Assembly: GCA_916610825.1 (NCBI GenBank) | Contig: OU744452.1 | Coordinates: 2,205,543 to 2,269,542, forward strand | DNA length: 64,000 nt | Source: Haliclystus octoradiatus | Taxonomy: Eukaryota; Cnidaria; Staurozoa; Stauromedusae; Haliclystidae | Direction: 5' to 3' | In this document: piece after piece, positions 20,238 to 35,200 of the stretch | How positions within the stretch are numbered: position 1 is the stretch's first letter | Layout: each line of letters begins with the position of its first letter | Translations under genes and position numbers: made by a program | The notes under the pieces: model-generated | What the model was told of the DNA's origin: nothing | The model's database searches: none | What the model saw: the letters and a program-made list of their open reading frames with translations, nothing else

Positions 20238-23200
20238 GTAAAGTGTTTGCTTTTAATTTATCTCTTGTTGTGATGTCTGATAGATTAGTTTAGTAATTTG
20301 TGAAGATTAATTTCGTTTTATAAGCTACGTATTTTCCGGTGTGTAAGTCGACACCTGTTTTTGGGCTCCATTTTCTAGGTTTTAAGGTATATTCTCTGTA
20401 TAAGCCGAATTTAAATCATAGTCATCATTTTCTGAATCGTTTTAATTTTGTTTATTTTCAATAATGTTTGTATAATCATTTTGGAACTTTACGGCTTTTC
20501 GATCTTTTTCCTTTGTCTCAAGATCAACAAACAAGCGGTAAAATGTATTTTGTGAAACCAATATCAAAACTAGTACTATATTCATGGATGATTTAGCCTT
20601 GATATATCGGTCAGATCAGCTTCCAAGTAAATTAATTGGAAATATAATTCAAGATTTAGTATTGTAGTCCAAGATATTCTCTCCGTGTTTGTCGAGTTGT
20701 CAAGTCTTGCTCGCTTTATGTGTTGACCTTTTACACTTGAGCAAACAAAGAATTCAACGTAATTTGATCATGTCAGCTTTGAATTACATTTACCATTCAT
20801 TCATACAATTGTTTTGAAATCGCTTGTCTGAAAAATAGTTTTATTACTTTCAAAACAATACGGACAATTAATATGAACAATATAGGTTGTCCGTTATATA
20901 TAGGATTTAATTGTATTGTTGTCGTTTTTGTCTTTGATTTTGGGTACAAATTTGTAGACTCGGTGTATAAGTCGACCCCTTGATTTTAGCTTGAAAATTT
21001 GAGGCTAGAAAATCGACTTATACACCGGAAAATACGGTAGTTAGTTTGATTATTAATTGCAGGCTTCTTACTTCTTAATTGTAATCTATCTTATGCACAA
21101 TGGAGTGCTGAAAATTAGCTTCTTTTCAGAATTATTGTTTAAAACAATTCAATACCTAGGTGTTGTTGTGTGCTTTCAGAATGACAATCTTATTGTAAGG
21201 TAACTCTCCTTACTTTAAATTGTTAGCAGCTCATTTAATTTTCATGGTATCTTTTGGAATTTAGTGTTGTTTGATTCAAATTTTCCAAATGTTGTATTTA
21301 ATTTGATAAGTTTGATTAATAATATTTTAATATGATTAACTACTACTTCTGACTGTATTATATCTCTATAGATCAGTATTTAAATTTTTATAATCCGTAT
21401 TACATCAGATCAGAAACCTATTCAGAGATCATTAGCTTATAACTTGAAACTGTTTAATTTTCTTAACTTAAAGTAGCTTCGTTGTTTGGATTATTTTTAC
21501 AGTTAAAATTATTGATTTATTCTGCCACCTATATAATGCGTTACGCACCAATTCTAGAAACATAAAATATATTTGTGAACCACACCAGATTAATTGATTT
21601 CCACAGTAATTCAATAGACATTGTTGTATGATAGCTAACTTTATTGAAACCTAGTCAACATTCCATTGCATAAACAATTCTGAATTTGTGGCTATAATAT
21701 TAGTTCAGCCCTTACCAAGAAGCGTCAAATGAACTTTCACACCTTCAATCCACTTTTATCATTTGTTAGTGACATTAATTCACACTGATTTCATAAGATT
21801 TTTAATTTAAGTCAAACAGTCTATGTTTAGTATGTTCCTGTTATTACTATTACTACTGTATCACCAGTCTCTTACAGAAGATTGAGCCTACGAATCCTAA
21901 AACATTTTATTTTTTAAATTATAAAATTATCCATTCTCTTTTGAATTTCTAACATTCCTCTAACATTCCAGGATCTAGGATCCTCACCTTTGTTGGACCC
22001 TGTGTATTACATCAAATACGTGTTTCATCCAGCTTTTGTTGGCGATTTTTAATATGAAAAAGGCAAGGAAAAAGGTACCTATCATTATGGACCTAGCTAG
22101 AAATGTCCTTAATAGCATTTAAAATTATATAATACAATGTAATGAGTATCAAAATACATTGCATGTATCCTAAAATTAAACATTTATAAAACATTTATAA
22201 CTAATTGTTTTGTCTCGAAAGAACTAGTTCTATAGTAATTTTCATTTGCCACTACTGTAAGGAATTTCAATAGTATGTAAATACATGTTGAGTGGAAATA
22301 TTTGACAGCTTCAGCACAGACACTTTATACATTGAGTTTTAAGTTAGTTCTTTCATGCAAAGAAGCGATCAGAGCTAACTAAACTAGAAACGGTTATCAA
22401 AAATATATTCAGAAATGAAGTTATGATTTTGCACGAGCGATGAGATCTTCAGAATGTAACACAACTTTATCATATTTATCATCCACAGCTTTGATTAAAT
22501 ATTTATGCAAATTGAATTGAATGCCCAACAGATTCATTCAAGCTGGAGTCAGAATATTTTTTCTAAAATTATCATTTTCAGCATTTTCTCTCTCAAATTT
22601 ACAGTTTCAGATATGACTTCCGCTGTTTCTCCTCCAAAAATGATCATCAACGAATCACAACAACACCTCTGAAATTGTGTAATCATCTTTTCAGTTTCTA
22701 AAATGATAAATCCATGTTATTTCAGTAAGATTTCTGTATCAACAGAATTTATGACTGCTGTTTAGACTGGTCCAAAAAAACGAACATTCAAAATATAATG
22801 TTCCTTGCACAATCCATTTTCACGTTTGACTTGCTCTACGAACAAGTGATCCAAAATTTGAAGTCCATCCAACATCAGGAAATGGGCAACCAAACCCCTT
22901 AAGACCGAGCGCCACAAAACTAAAACCCTTCAAAAATCCAATTTATATTTTCAAGATTCACGGTCAAAGCCTCCTTATCATTTTGAGAAAATGCTGCATG
23001 TGAGCTTCATGGTCTTTGATTCTTTTGTTCTCCCAAGATTTCGCAAATCCATAGAAGCATGGCAAAAAACACAAAAATGTATGAATTGAGAAGGCTCTGA
23101 CCGTGAAATGAATTATAAATTCATCTCTGGTGAGCTCCACAATAAAAATTTGACCAAAACAAGAAACGGGAAAGTATTTATTGTATTCTTTATGAAGATT

Positions 23201-26200
23201 TTATGTGAATTTCAAGTTGCCCGGAGAAACCTGCGGTTTTAGTTCTGTGGTGCTCAGTCTACTCCAAGTTATACGTGAGATAATAAGGGAAAATTTTAAT
23301 TAGGGGTGAGACGGTGGCGAATTTTAGACAATCGGTTAACCTTTTTCAAAAACCGGCGGACAACCGGTTACCCGAAGAGAACAATAGAACAATAGAAAAA
23401 TCGCGCTATTGATAACAATCCAAAACATTTATCAACATGAGTGCAAAAAGTAATATAAAAGTAATATAATACCAGTTGGATGAAGTTTAATAAGGAAATA
23501 AAATTACGATACAATAAAATAAAACATAATAATTATTCAAGTAAGGTACGGAATTCATAATAAATTGAATTAAACAGCAGTTACAGAAATAGGCGTTTAA
23601 ATAAATTAAAATTAAATTAATGTAGAAAACTAAAATGAGCACGTAACTAAAAGTTTATCAATATCATATTGTTTATTACTAATAATTAGTTACATCTTAT
23701 TTTATTTAAAAATATAAGGCCATCAACAACGCTTGGTTTCAACGACGCTCGTTGCTTCCTAACAATTAGTCCTGCCTTGCTAAATATCTGTTTGCTCGGT
23801 ACAGAAGTTGATGGAGCTGCAAGAAGGCATTTAGCTAATCTCTGTAACCGATTATATTTTTTACAATTCTCCTTCCACCATTCCAATGGATTTTCATTAA
23901 TGTCAATCGGTGACTCTAGCTAATACCTGAACACTTCTTCCTTTACGCTTTCATTTACATGACTCAAATTGGCTGACATCGCTTGTGATTGAGACGGCTG
24001 GAGAAGCATCTGGAATGCCAATTGAGTTTTAGATTTCTTTTTCGACGATTCAATCGGAGCAGCATTGTTTCCATTAATCTCAACCACATTTCGTTCAGGT
24101 ATTCCCTCAATCATTCTTGAAGCCAATTCAATAGTTATGGTTCGTTGAGCAGTAACTCGATCTGAATCGCGGATCGATGAAAGATGCTAGGACGTGAAAC
24201 GGTAATTCATCTGTTGTGTCGGTGTCTTCTTCATTCATGAACGTTATTATAGGTTGTTTGTTGCGGTCAAGTCTTGTTCCTTCGATGAGGTCCACATTAA
24301 ATCTTTCTTTTAATGATTTGACCAAGGCATCTCTGAATAATTGACCAGGACAGGTAGTGGCAGTTCTTCGTCTGGAATTGCTTCGTAGCTCAGTGAATGA
24401 CATTTCCTTCAGTTGATGTAACAACCCAGTGATGGTAGGTAGAACAACTCCTGCTGTTGAGTAGCTTTGAGAGCTGAATAATACAGTTGCCAATTCTACC
24501 AGATGTAAAGAAGGAACGATCGTTGGAACAGTTTTTGTATGGCACTGCCGTTGATAGAATTGACCATTTGACGAAGAATGATTTTCCGTTATCTTTTAGT
24601 GACCAGATGTATTTAGACAACTCAGTGCGATTTTCATATTTTCTGTTGGTAAATGACGACTTATGTTTCGTAAAACGATTTGAATGCTCCTTCAGTAAGG
24701 CCGATGTAGTTGTGGTCGTTTGCGTCTAGTGCTCAATGTTTGTTAAAATAGAGCATAATATAAAATTGAGACAAAGATGAGACAAAGCCTTCCCCCGTAA
24801 CTCCAAGTTACACGTGTTTATTTCACGATCATCAGACGGTATACTAAAATATTAAAAAACATACTACTATACTCCTGTGAACATACATAAAGCGCAATAT
24901 ATGTCATTCTTCATGTCTAAGCTATTGGATCTCATAATTTGATTGAATTTTATCTCCTTGTTTATATTGTAGGAAAAACCAGTTTATGTAATGCATTGAT
25001 TAACTGCAAAGAAGAGAAAATTGATGATAAATGTAGAACGGAGGGAATCGATCTTCGCAAATGGAAAGTTAGACCTGAAATAGATGATTTGGAAGTTTTA
25101 TTTGTTGACTGTGCAGGACAGAGAAAGTACATGATCACACACTCCTTCTTCATTTCACAAGGTGAGTTGCAAAGACTGGGAGGAGATAGATAATGCCATA
25201 ATCAAATCTTCGTTCTTTCATATTTGTTGTATCTCTAATATATTGTCATAGCATTACAAAGAGGTCTATTGTATTCTGCATTCATGTAAATGAGTATGCC
25301 ATGCGGGAATATGTGAGCGTTGTGAGCGACGGATTTAGTTGTAGTGAATACAACATTTTGCTGCGTTGCATGGTTGTCTGATTGTTTGTGATTATTATGT
25401 CACAGCATCTGTACCGTATATTATTGTTTTATTCCTGTAATAGATACCAATAATTAATCATGGACAGAAAAAAAATACCAGATTGCAAATGTTTTCAATT
25501 GAAACTGTTTAGATCGTAATTCGTATCACATTGATGCGTTGCAAAACCCGGGTCTTTCTGTTGTCTAAACAGTGATTTATGGAAAACCCGTTTTTACAAA
25601 AGTCCACTTCCATTTCACGGCGATACGGCATGAAAATATTGGCAACCTCTTGGCTTCGTTTTAGGATAAAATACTATAGTTTAGTAAAACTATTCAATGA
25701 ATCTGTATTTCCCAGATATAATCGTGAATAACATGTATTCAAAATGCATTATTTACAAAAGCAGTGTCAATTCACATGGAATTCAATTAGATCTGAATAA
25801 CAAAAGTTAATTTGAATGATTTAAATAAAAAAACATATCGATCTGAAACTACAGAATCAAAGAAGTATAAAAATCCAATTTCGACGAAAAACCGACAAGA
25901 AATAATGGAGTTACAGCGTTTTATTCAGACAAAATAGATAAATCTATCCTTGTGTAAACTGATACCCAATCTAAACTTTTCGAAGGTGGACTTTTGAGAG
26001 ACTTTTGGAAACCCGGGTTTTTTCTCTCTTGTAAACTTAGCCATGTTATGGTGAACAATTAGGGGGGGTGTTGGAAGCCAACTAGCAACTAAAAACTAGA
26101 AGCTTGATCCATTTCAATGAAATCACTGCTTTCATAGCTTATTGTGCAGGACTTGTCACAACATATAATCAACGATGCTCCCTTCATTATCACGGACAAT

Positions 26201-29200
26201 CGCAGCTTTTTCTAGTTTGACGCATTTTGATTGAATTTCACTGTAAACTGAAAACGTCCTGTAATTATACTGAATATCGGTGGGTCTTAACAGCGGAAAG
26301 ACGCGGAAATTATTGTCTTAAACTGGCGGCTTTTGAGGGATTGCAGAATCTTCACGCTCTGTGATAGTCTTTCTATACCTTTAAATCTTCTACTGATTAA
26401 TACACTATGGCAATTGTTGCTTGCATGCTAGTTTATACAATATAGTGTTTAGGGATGCACCGAAATTTCGTTTCGGCATAAAATTCCGGCATTTCGACCG
26501 TTTTGCCGGCAATTCGGTTTGGCCGAATTTTGACTTCAGTTTCGGCTGTTTCGGTTATTTCGGCCATTTCTTATAAACACATAAAATGTAACAAATAATC
26601 ATATTTGATAACATAAATCAAAATAATAATTGATTCCATCCTGTTTCCAATGCATCATATAGCCTTTACTGTCTTTGATAAGTCTTGAAATGGAGTCCTA
26701 CAAAGTTTTCCGCTGATTGCAGCCATTTTATTGCTTTGCCTCATTTTCAAAAAAACCTCGCTTCCAGATAAATCATCAGACCATGTGGTCAAATAAATTG
26801 GACGGACATGTTTGTTGCATGAAAATTATGTTTCCTTGGTATCAATTATTTTTTCCTAAATAGAGACAAATATTGTTCTTTTTAACCTTCGATTTGTTTT
26901 ACGAAGTCGGGTACAAAGTAGTAGGCCTACTACTGGAGTGGAGAAGAGATAAATTGATTGCCTTTTATGATTAAACATGAAATCAAATAGGAGCAATCAT
27001 TTGTGTTGATGGTCAATTTGTTTTAAAAATGATTCTATATTCCAAAGTAAGCAATTTCAACTCGTTTTTGGTGATCAAATGTCGTATAAGAACTTCAAAC
27101 GAAAGAAAAAATGTGCCGGAACAAAACCGAATTCCGGCCGATCATACCAGCATTTTCGGTTTTTCGGCCACAGCCGGAATAGCATTCCCGTGCATCCCTA
27201 ATAGTGTTTAAAATTTCAATTGTGATCGTTGGTTTAACATATTTGTCTTCTCAGCATAGAATGATCAGAAGATACTTAGATTAGATCCTCGTTCATCATA
27301 TGGCGTCTAATAGATATCAACCGCAGCCAAAATTAAAGTTTGGTGACATTCTCTATTTTTTTTCAATTATGTACTTAATATTCAGCTACCAATTTATTTC
27401 ACACAAATAGTCCTGTCCCTTCCAATTGACATTTTGTTTCAAGTAATCCATAGTAATCCATAGCAATAATAGTGAAATTGAATGTTAACACGTGGCTGTT
27501 AAGGTGGCAGTACTGTTAAACAACTATCAAGCTTGTTATTTTTCGCTCATCTTGGTCTGTTATACATGTATATCTGAAAAATCGATGTGGATCATATCAG
27601 TTTAAAAATAAACTTTGGAACTTACTCGAACCATGAACTTGAATTTGAATTGAGGCTCCCTTTGATTTCATTTACTTATCTTCAATTAGCAGTGTTATAG
27701 TAGTGCCACCTGAACATCCTCGTGTTAGCACTCAACTTCACTATTACAGGATTACTTGAAACAAAAATATCAATCGGAAAGGACAGTCAAATATTAAGTA
27801 CATAATTTAAAAAAATAGAGGATGTCATAATTTTGATAGCATTATTCAAATACCATATTTAAAGAAAATGGCTTTGTAAAAAATACTAATTGAAAGGGCA
27901 TATTTGTATAAAATCATTCGGTAGTTAAATATTAGGTACATAATTTAGACTAAAGCTATAGAACGTCATACTGTCATATTTATGCAATAATTTAACTTTC
28001 ATTGTTTTCTCTTTGCTAAATTACTCTTTGATTTTGGTAGCGGTTGAAATCTATTAGACGCGATCTAATGAACGGTGATTTCGATCTAAGTTCAGGTTCT
28101 GATCATTCTACGCTGAAAAGGCAAATATGTTAAATCAACGATAATTGAAATATTAAAGACTATAATTTTTTGTAAACTAGCATGCAAGCAATAATCGTCA
28201 TAGCGTATTAATCAATAGAAGAATTGGTAGGTATACAAAGGCTATCAAAGAGCGTGACAATAGAATCACCGCAAGATGCCGCAAGTGAAGTTTCTGCAAT
28301 CCCTAAAAAGCCGCCAGTTTGAAACAATGATTTTCGCGTTTTTCCGCACTTCAGCTGTTTAGACCCACCGTACTGATTATCACCAACTATTATTCTCAAA
28401 TGTTCAAAATTTCAGCATAAAATTATTTTTTATTTTTTAAAAAATTGGTTTAGTTTGGTATTATTTATAAAATCCCGGTTTATGCAAAGAAATCGTATGT
28501 AGTTGTTACTTGCTTGCTGGCTGGATTCTCACACCCACCCGAGAGAATTATTAATGCAGTCATCATCATCATTTTGTATCCATTCATCTTTAACAGTTAT
28601 CATTGCTTTGCTATCATTGATGGTAATGTATCTTACTATGTATATATAGTGTCGTGAGACCGTATTAGCTACAAAATATCTTAAATTATAAACTCTAAAT
28701 ATGGAAATTCCCATTTAAATTACCTGATATGTAGGCCTACATTTTAATTTATAATAATTGGTCACATACTTGAAGTAACTGAACACGCAACTACAATATA
28801 AATACACACAACAACATAATATATTAATCAAAACACAATTACTAAGAGATTAATAATAACAAGAATCAAAACTAAACTTTATTCTTTGTTTTCAACTCAT
28901 TCTAATTCAACCTTTAAATTGACAATGCAATCAATTACATACAATGGTAGACCTATATCATTTGAAAAATAATCAACGTAGATGACACAGACACATACAA
29001 AATACAGTAAATCCATCAATCAAGCAAACAGTTCCATTAATCGACGATAATAACTAAGTAAAAGATTGCAGGCGTAAATTTCAATAATGTCTGAATGTCT
29101 TTAGGTCGAATATCCAAACACCAGATCGCTGAATAGTTGCTGCTGTATTCACTAAACCTAAAATCAATCGCTCAAAACAATGTATTTCCACTTGGTACAC

Positions 29201-32200
29201 TTATTTACAGGAACGCAAAATACAATTGATCTCGTTTAAAATTTTTCTGCAAATTTCTTTCTATTTTTTTTGTAAATCTGACGTGAACTGGAATAACTAT
29301 AATCCTGGTGGTCCTATAATCCAGATTTACTCAGAGATTACAAATGTAGTTCTTTACTCTGAGTTTCTTTTAAGAATGTTCTTTAGACGGTTTATTCATA
29401 ATGAAGATTATACGTATCTCATCACAATTATACACATCATACTGATAGATTTTCTATTGTTTAATTATTGAATATCTCTTGAATTTTTTAGTCTATTTTT
29501 AATCTATTATGTTTCCGCACATCAAAAGAAAAGAAAATTGATAATTTTCTTTTTTTTAAATGGGGTCACCTTGCTATTTCCCAGCTTTAGGCATTCCCTC
29601 TGACCATTCCTTGATCATAGCTAAAATTGTGATTTTAATTCCTTGAAACCATTTTGAACATAAAGGGTAGTATATTTTGTTCAGAACATCTAACATAACA
29701 AATCTGAATTTTAAATAGAAGTATGGTGTCTCGAGCTTAGTTTTTCAACTATATGGCCAGAAGTGACAAACATACCATAAAACAAATAAATTCACAATTT
29801 TGTTCAAAATAAATTTATGGATCCAAGAAATATATACTGTTCTATTCAATATGTGACTGTAATAATCAGATTGTCAGATTGAATTGTGGAGTGAAGCTTC
29901 TATATGCAGAGCTCTCAACCTTTTTGACAAAATATAGAGAGATTTCAGTGAAGGCACCCTGGCCATTTTAAAATAACCTCCTTAATAACATAAAGGATAA
30001 AAGCCTGCCAAAGTCACGGTTGCACGTTTTTGCTTACAATTTTATAAGGTACAATTATTACAATGTTTTCATGCTGGCTTTTTTTCATCATTTCAGAGCC
30101 GAAAAGCGTATGTTAATAAACAAAATATGATATAAACTTGCCAATTTATTGATTATTCAGAATAAGGAACATAATATCAAATAAGCGGGAGGATTTTGCT
30201 GAAATCGGGAGGGCGGAAGAGTAGTCTTGAAATAGGGAGACTTTCGACAAAATCGAGAGGGTTGAGAGCTTTGTATATGGGAGCCACGTTTACAATCTAA
30301 AGGAATTAAGCATATACTAAAGACAGTTTGCCTTGACATATGTAAGGTGATGCTATAGAAAATCATTTATGGTCATTTAGACAGGTGATTGCTTTAGCAG
30401 GGTCGGCTGTAGTTGTGCGTCAATTGCTTTTGTTCAGATTAACTACGTGTAAGATTCATAGCAATACCATGATCTGCTCACTTTCATATTCAAAGGTTAG
30501 TCTACATTTACAGAACCATCTGTCTCATAATATGTTAAATTAATTTCAAGGTTGTCTATTTCTTCTTGTATTGGATCTCTACAAATACGAAGTAACACCT
30601 GAATACTACCGAGAGAATGTTGGCAACTGGATGAGTGTAATATTGGCTCATGCACCAGATGCTACCATTCTCATTGTACCAACTCATTTGGATCTATGTA
30701 AAGATAAGGTTTCAATTAAGGAGAAGTGTAAGCATGTGATGCAAAATGTGTGGAAAGATGTTAATAAAAGAGAAAAGGATTTAGAAACAAGTCGCCTTGA
30801 CAATATCCACGGTGATGATCAATCTTCCCGTGTAACTCATGTATCTGATAAATGGAAAAAACATATTAGTTCAGCACTACAACTTGGTGATGAGGTGAGT
30901 TGCAAAGACAGGACGACAGTTTTTTCTAATGAGACTTGTGAGGCATATGTTGTATCTACATACCAGGCTATCATGCCTCTTTCAGTAACAGAAATGGCAA
31001 TCAAGCAATGATTTGTATGATTATTTATTTGAATGTCAAGCAGCATTATTAAATCAATCACAGAACATAACATATCTTTTAAAAGTTGAAGTAACTTGAA
31101 TACAAGGTTTGCTGGTGTCTGTTACTTGCGTGTGTGCGTGCGTGCTTTGCGTTTTTCCAGGAAATACGTCATAATTTATCACCTTTTTGGCTTGCAATTC
31201 TTAGTGTCTTAGTGTATTCCAGACCGTGTGACAGACTTGATGAATTTAATAAGAGATCAAAAAGTAAAGCTATAACTAAGGATTTTCCATGAATTGTTGA
31301 CCATGATTTGACAGAAAATCCATCACATGAAATGAAAACGCAATTATTTGTAGGGGTTAGAAGGTTTTGAAATGTTGATCGGCCTTATCTATTAACAAGT
31401 CAGGACTAACTTCTACTACATTCTTTATCATCAATGTGATACATAACATATATTGCCTTGAAATTAACAAAAATAAGTTTTCAAATTTTAATTTAAAATT
31501 GGTGTAATATGTTAGTTGTTACTGTATATAAAACAGAAATATCATAAAACGTTATAGCTGTCATTAATATCATCAATTTTGGCTGTCGAATATTAAATGT
31601 TCAATAAATCATATTAGTGATAAATTAATCAAGTCTAGAGTAAAGTCCCCGTCAATTACAACATTAGAGCGACTGTAAAATTTAACCTTTTGATTGAACT
31701 TTTTTCATAACATCGAGACATCTAAAAATAGTAATACAAGAAGGTGATAAATTATGACGCATTTCCTGGAAAAGCACGCAACGCACATGCACACACACAA
31801 GTTACAGACACAGAATGTTTGCTACAAAACCTATGTAAATTGACTACAGTATGTTCATATCAATATAATCAAGGAGAGAACTGGGGGTACTATTTTTACC
31901 TTTTCTAAGATACCTTTTCAGAAAAGTATTTATATCTCAAGGCGTGTAAAAACATGTCATCTTGGTTTAAATTTACCAATTGTACCCACTTGAACCAACC
32001 ACAATACCTTTTAATTATGTTTCAGTTAATGGTGTCTTCGGATTCAATCAAAATGATCCCAGTTTCTTCATTTGGTAAACTTGATGGTATTAGTGAATTG
32101 AGAAAAGAACTTATAAAAGTCCTTACCAATTCAGATGTGATGCCACTGGTAGGGCGAGAAATTCCAACCGTTTACGCAGAGCTAGAAGAGTATTGTGTCA

Positions 32201-35200
32201 ATCAAAGAACGACTACCCCGGTGATCAAGTTAGATGTTTTTATTGAAGCAGTCAAAGTCAAATTTGGTATGACTAAAGAAATGATAATCTCAGCTTTACA
32301 ATACTTTGATACAATCGGATCTGTGTTGTACTTCAGCTATGGAACATTTAATCGTTTTGTTTTCTTGGATCCAGAATGGTTTATTATTGTTTTAAAGAAA
32401 GTATTTAACCACAACGCTGATAATGTTATTGAATTTAAAGATGAATTTGTTGATCTGTATGATTTAGCATTCGATGATTTTGTGCAACTCAAGGAAGAGC
32501 TACTAAAAAATGGAAGGCTAAGCAAACAACTTCTGAGGTACTGATATTTCTGATACGTAATGAGCATGATAGCAGATATTCAGTGTCACATAATGACCTT
32601 ATGTTTTCAATTTTACAATTATTCCTTGTCGATATATATTCTTGCCTCATATTTCAATGGAATAGTTTCATTTTAAATAATCAAAGTATGAACATCATCA
32701 ATAAAGTTCACAATTGACGTTGACCAGTTATGTTGGAAGAGGGTTGTGAAAGTTGACCGCCTGTTTTAAATATTGTTCAAGTGTCCTGTTTTTGTTGTTA
32801 ACACATATGTAAGGCTGATAGTATATTAAAAGCTTTCAATGCTGTTTGACAAAAAGAGGGAGATGCCCGGGGAGCCACATGGGTGGCTCCTTCTAGGGGT
32901 CTGGGGTTTGAAAATGCAATTGGTTCAAAGGCCTCTCCTGGTCATTTTTAGAGCATTATTTGAAAAAAGTAGTAGGAATTTTCACAATGCAAGTTAGCGG
33001 AAGAAGGCCCTAAAAAGCTGGAGACTGCGGCTCAATGTAGGAAATTTGAAACTCTCTTATATCCTTCAAATCATCCAATACAAGATGGAATGGCGGAATT
33101 ATTTGTTTGCTTCTGTCAGACTAAGCATAATGATATTTCAAATTCTGAAGAAAGGAAACAACATAAATTCCATCGATTCAAAATACCTTGAGTTTCGGAA
33201 AGGAAGAATATATTGAACATGCAGTGCATGTCATAATAGATTGATGATGATTAAAATGATTTATTTTGATATTAATACTTGAATATCCAATTGACATACT
33301 AAATTGTGCATTTCAGATGTATTTGGTCAGACTATGTTGCAAATAATGATGACATGATGTACTTCCTCATTGACATCCTTTGTCATTTCAATCTTGTAAT
33401 CAATCTTGGAAAGCAAGAGGATTTATCTGGTAGTACCTCATTGATTCTACTTGTTCCTTGGTTCTTTAAACCAGCACCAGAAGATGTTTTACACAAACTG
33501 AATAGGCAAGAGATTAAAGATAAGGATTGGGTAAGTAACATACCGCTCAGAACTCTGCCCATTTGATACTTTCTTAAAGATGATACCGTAATCCAGCGCG
33601 TATAAGTCGCACTTTAAAGTCAAAATTTTGTTCTTCAAAATCATGGTGCGACATACGTGCAAAACACAAAAAACATCAACAATTTTTCAAAATTTTTGTC
33701 CATTTTTCAATAACCTCTTTTCTTGTTTTTACAACGCATGCGTAGTAGGACATAGAAAACATGCTGGAATCTTTTCACTTGTTTAGAAAGAAGTGAGACA
33801 TCAAAAAACAACATATTACTTCTTTATAACCGTAAAGAAATTATGCAGTTCATTTGATTTGTTATCTACTGAATTGTACAATATTGAGGAATGAAATGTT
33901 ATTTAAAATGGCTGTTTTTAAAACTGGATTATTACTCTTTATTTTACTCTTTCTCTGGCGTTTATGGTTTTTAAAATTCACGATTAATTGGTTTTGATTT
34001 GTTTTTGTTGTTGTTGCTATGACTGTGGATTATTTCACAAAAACATTGACATATTTTCTTATCACATACTAGTTTACTAGAAAGACCTGAAAATAATTTT
34101 CAAATTACAGTGATTTCTTCCATATTTTATGTTCAAATGATTCAAAAATCAAGATGCGACTTATACACGCAAAATCAATAAATTCAACTTTTTTGCTTGA
34201 AAAATCACCCTGCGACTTATACTCGCGTGCGACTTATACACGCTGGATTACGGTAGATATAATGTTCTAAAATATCACAAATGTTTTCTGCGATCTGATC
34301 GGTCGAAAGAGCTAAACAAGGAAAAGTTGGGAGACAATCGGGAAGCTAAAAATCCCTCGTGATTTTTTAGCGCTTCACTCGTGTGACTTTGTTGACTGAT
34401 CTATAAGTCCCGCTTTGATATACCGCAATTTGACAAGCGGTAAGCGATGACTTTGTGTCTCCCAACTTTTCCTGATTTATTCAAATATGAATACAAACAT
34501 TTGCAAGTGTGTAGTAACCCTTAATTAATGACTGCTATAATATGAAGATATAATAGTCAATAATATGATTGTTGATGCTGTTACCCTAGCCCTTAATTGA
34601 TAATTATTTGATGCATGATTGTTGATCAAATCGCATCTCGGATCTTAGGCTGTGATCGATCTCCAAAGTTTTTCAGAAAACTGTTAGGTATATATGTTGA
34701 TCAACGTGTAAGTTTCATATTTGAGTATTCAATTTATGCGTTACTTTGTAATTATACAATTATGTTTGAACTGGCAGTCGCGTATTATGCAAACATGCCC
34801 TGATGAATTTTATGTGTTGCCATTTCACGTTGTTTGGATATTTAAATGTACCGTGTATAGTATACATAACATTTTGTTTTTGCATTGGTTTGCAGGTTGA
34901 AATAGCCGTTCAATTTAAATCCATCGTTTCTCCGTTCCCTGTTGGCTCATTTGAGCGTTTCATTCCTACTATTTTTCATGAGTTCGATCATTCTATTGCT
35001 TGGCAAGATACTTTCCTTGGAACTGGAGCCAACTGCAAAGTATGTTGTACCATGGAAAGTGATGGGCGTTGTGGCAAATTAATTTTAAGAGGAAGATGTC
35101 TCCAGGAAGATATTGATGACCTGTGGAAGTCATTAATACGAATCTTCAAGGTTCAATTTTTAGGATTATTATTTCAATATTCTACATATAATAATAATAG

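Larger units (their letters stand above)
20238..24972 (+). other. intron 1 of the ROCO-caspase gene
   Basis: The intron runs from donor GTAAAG to acceptor TATATTGTAG. It holds a pogo/Tigger-like MITE (20326-21039), a 349-bp MITE (22907-23255) and a hAT relic (23301-24730). I see only AT-rich sequence without open frames in 21040-22906. Confidence 0.8.
25162..30550 (+). other. intron 2 of the ROCO-caspase gene
   Basis: It holds an imperfect palindromic repeat (about 25545-26045), a MULE-like palindrome (26278-28370) with a nested hAT MITE, and a small inverted-repeat element (29902-30280). The parts 25162-25544 and 28381-29901 show no gene, only AT-rich sequence. Confidence 0.75.
33531..34895 (+). 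other. intron 5 of the ROCO-caspase gene
   Basis: It holds two elements with terminal inverted repeats (33584-34255 and 34318-34475) and a short dispersed repeat (34480-34520). No coding sequence is seen. Confidence 0.75.

Noticed and set aside
30895..31011. Continuation of ROCO exon 3 coding to the stop at 31011
   Set aside because: GTGAGT at 30895 is a strong donor, and splicing to 32026 restores COR in frame; the read-through has no similarity.
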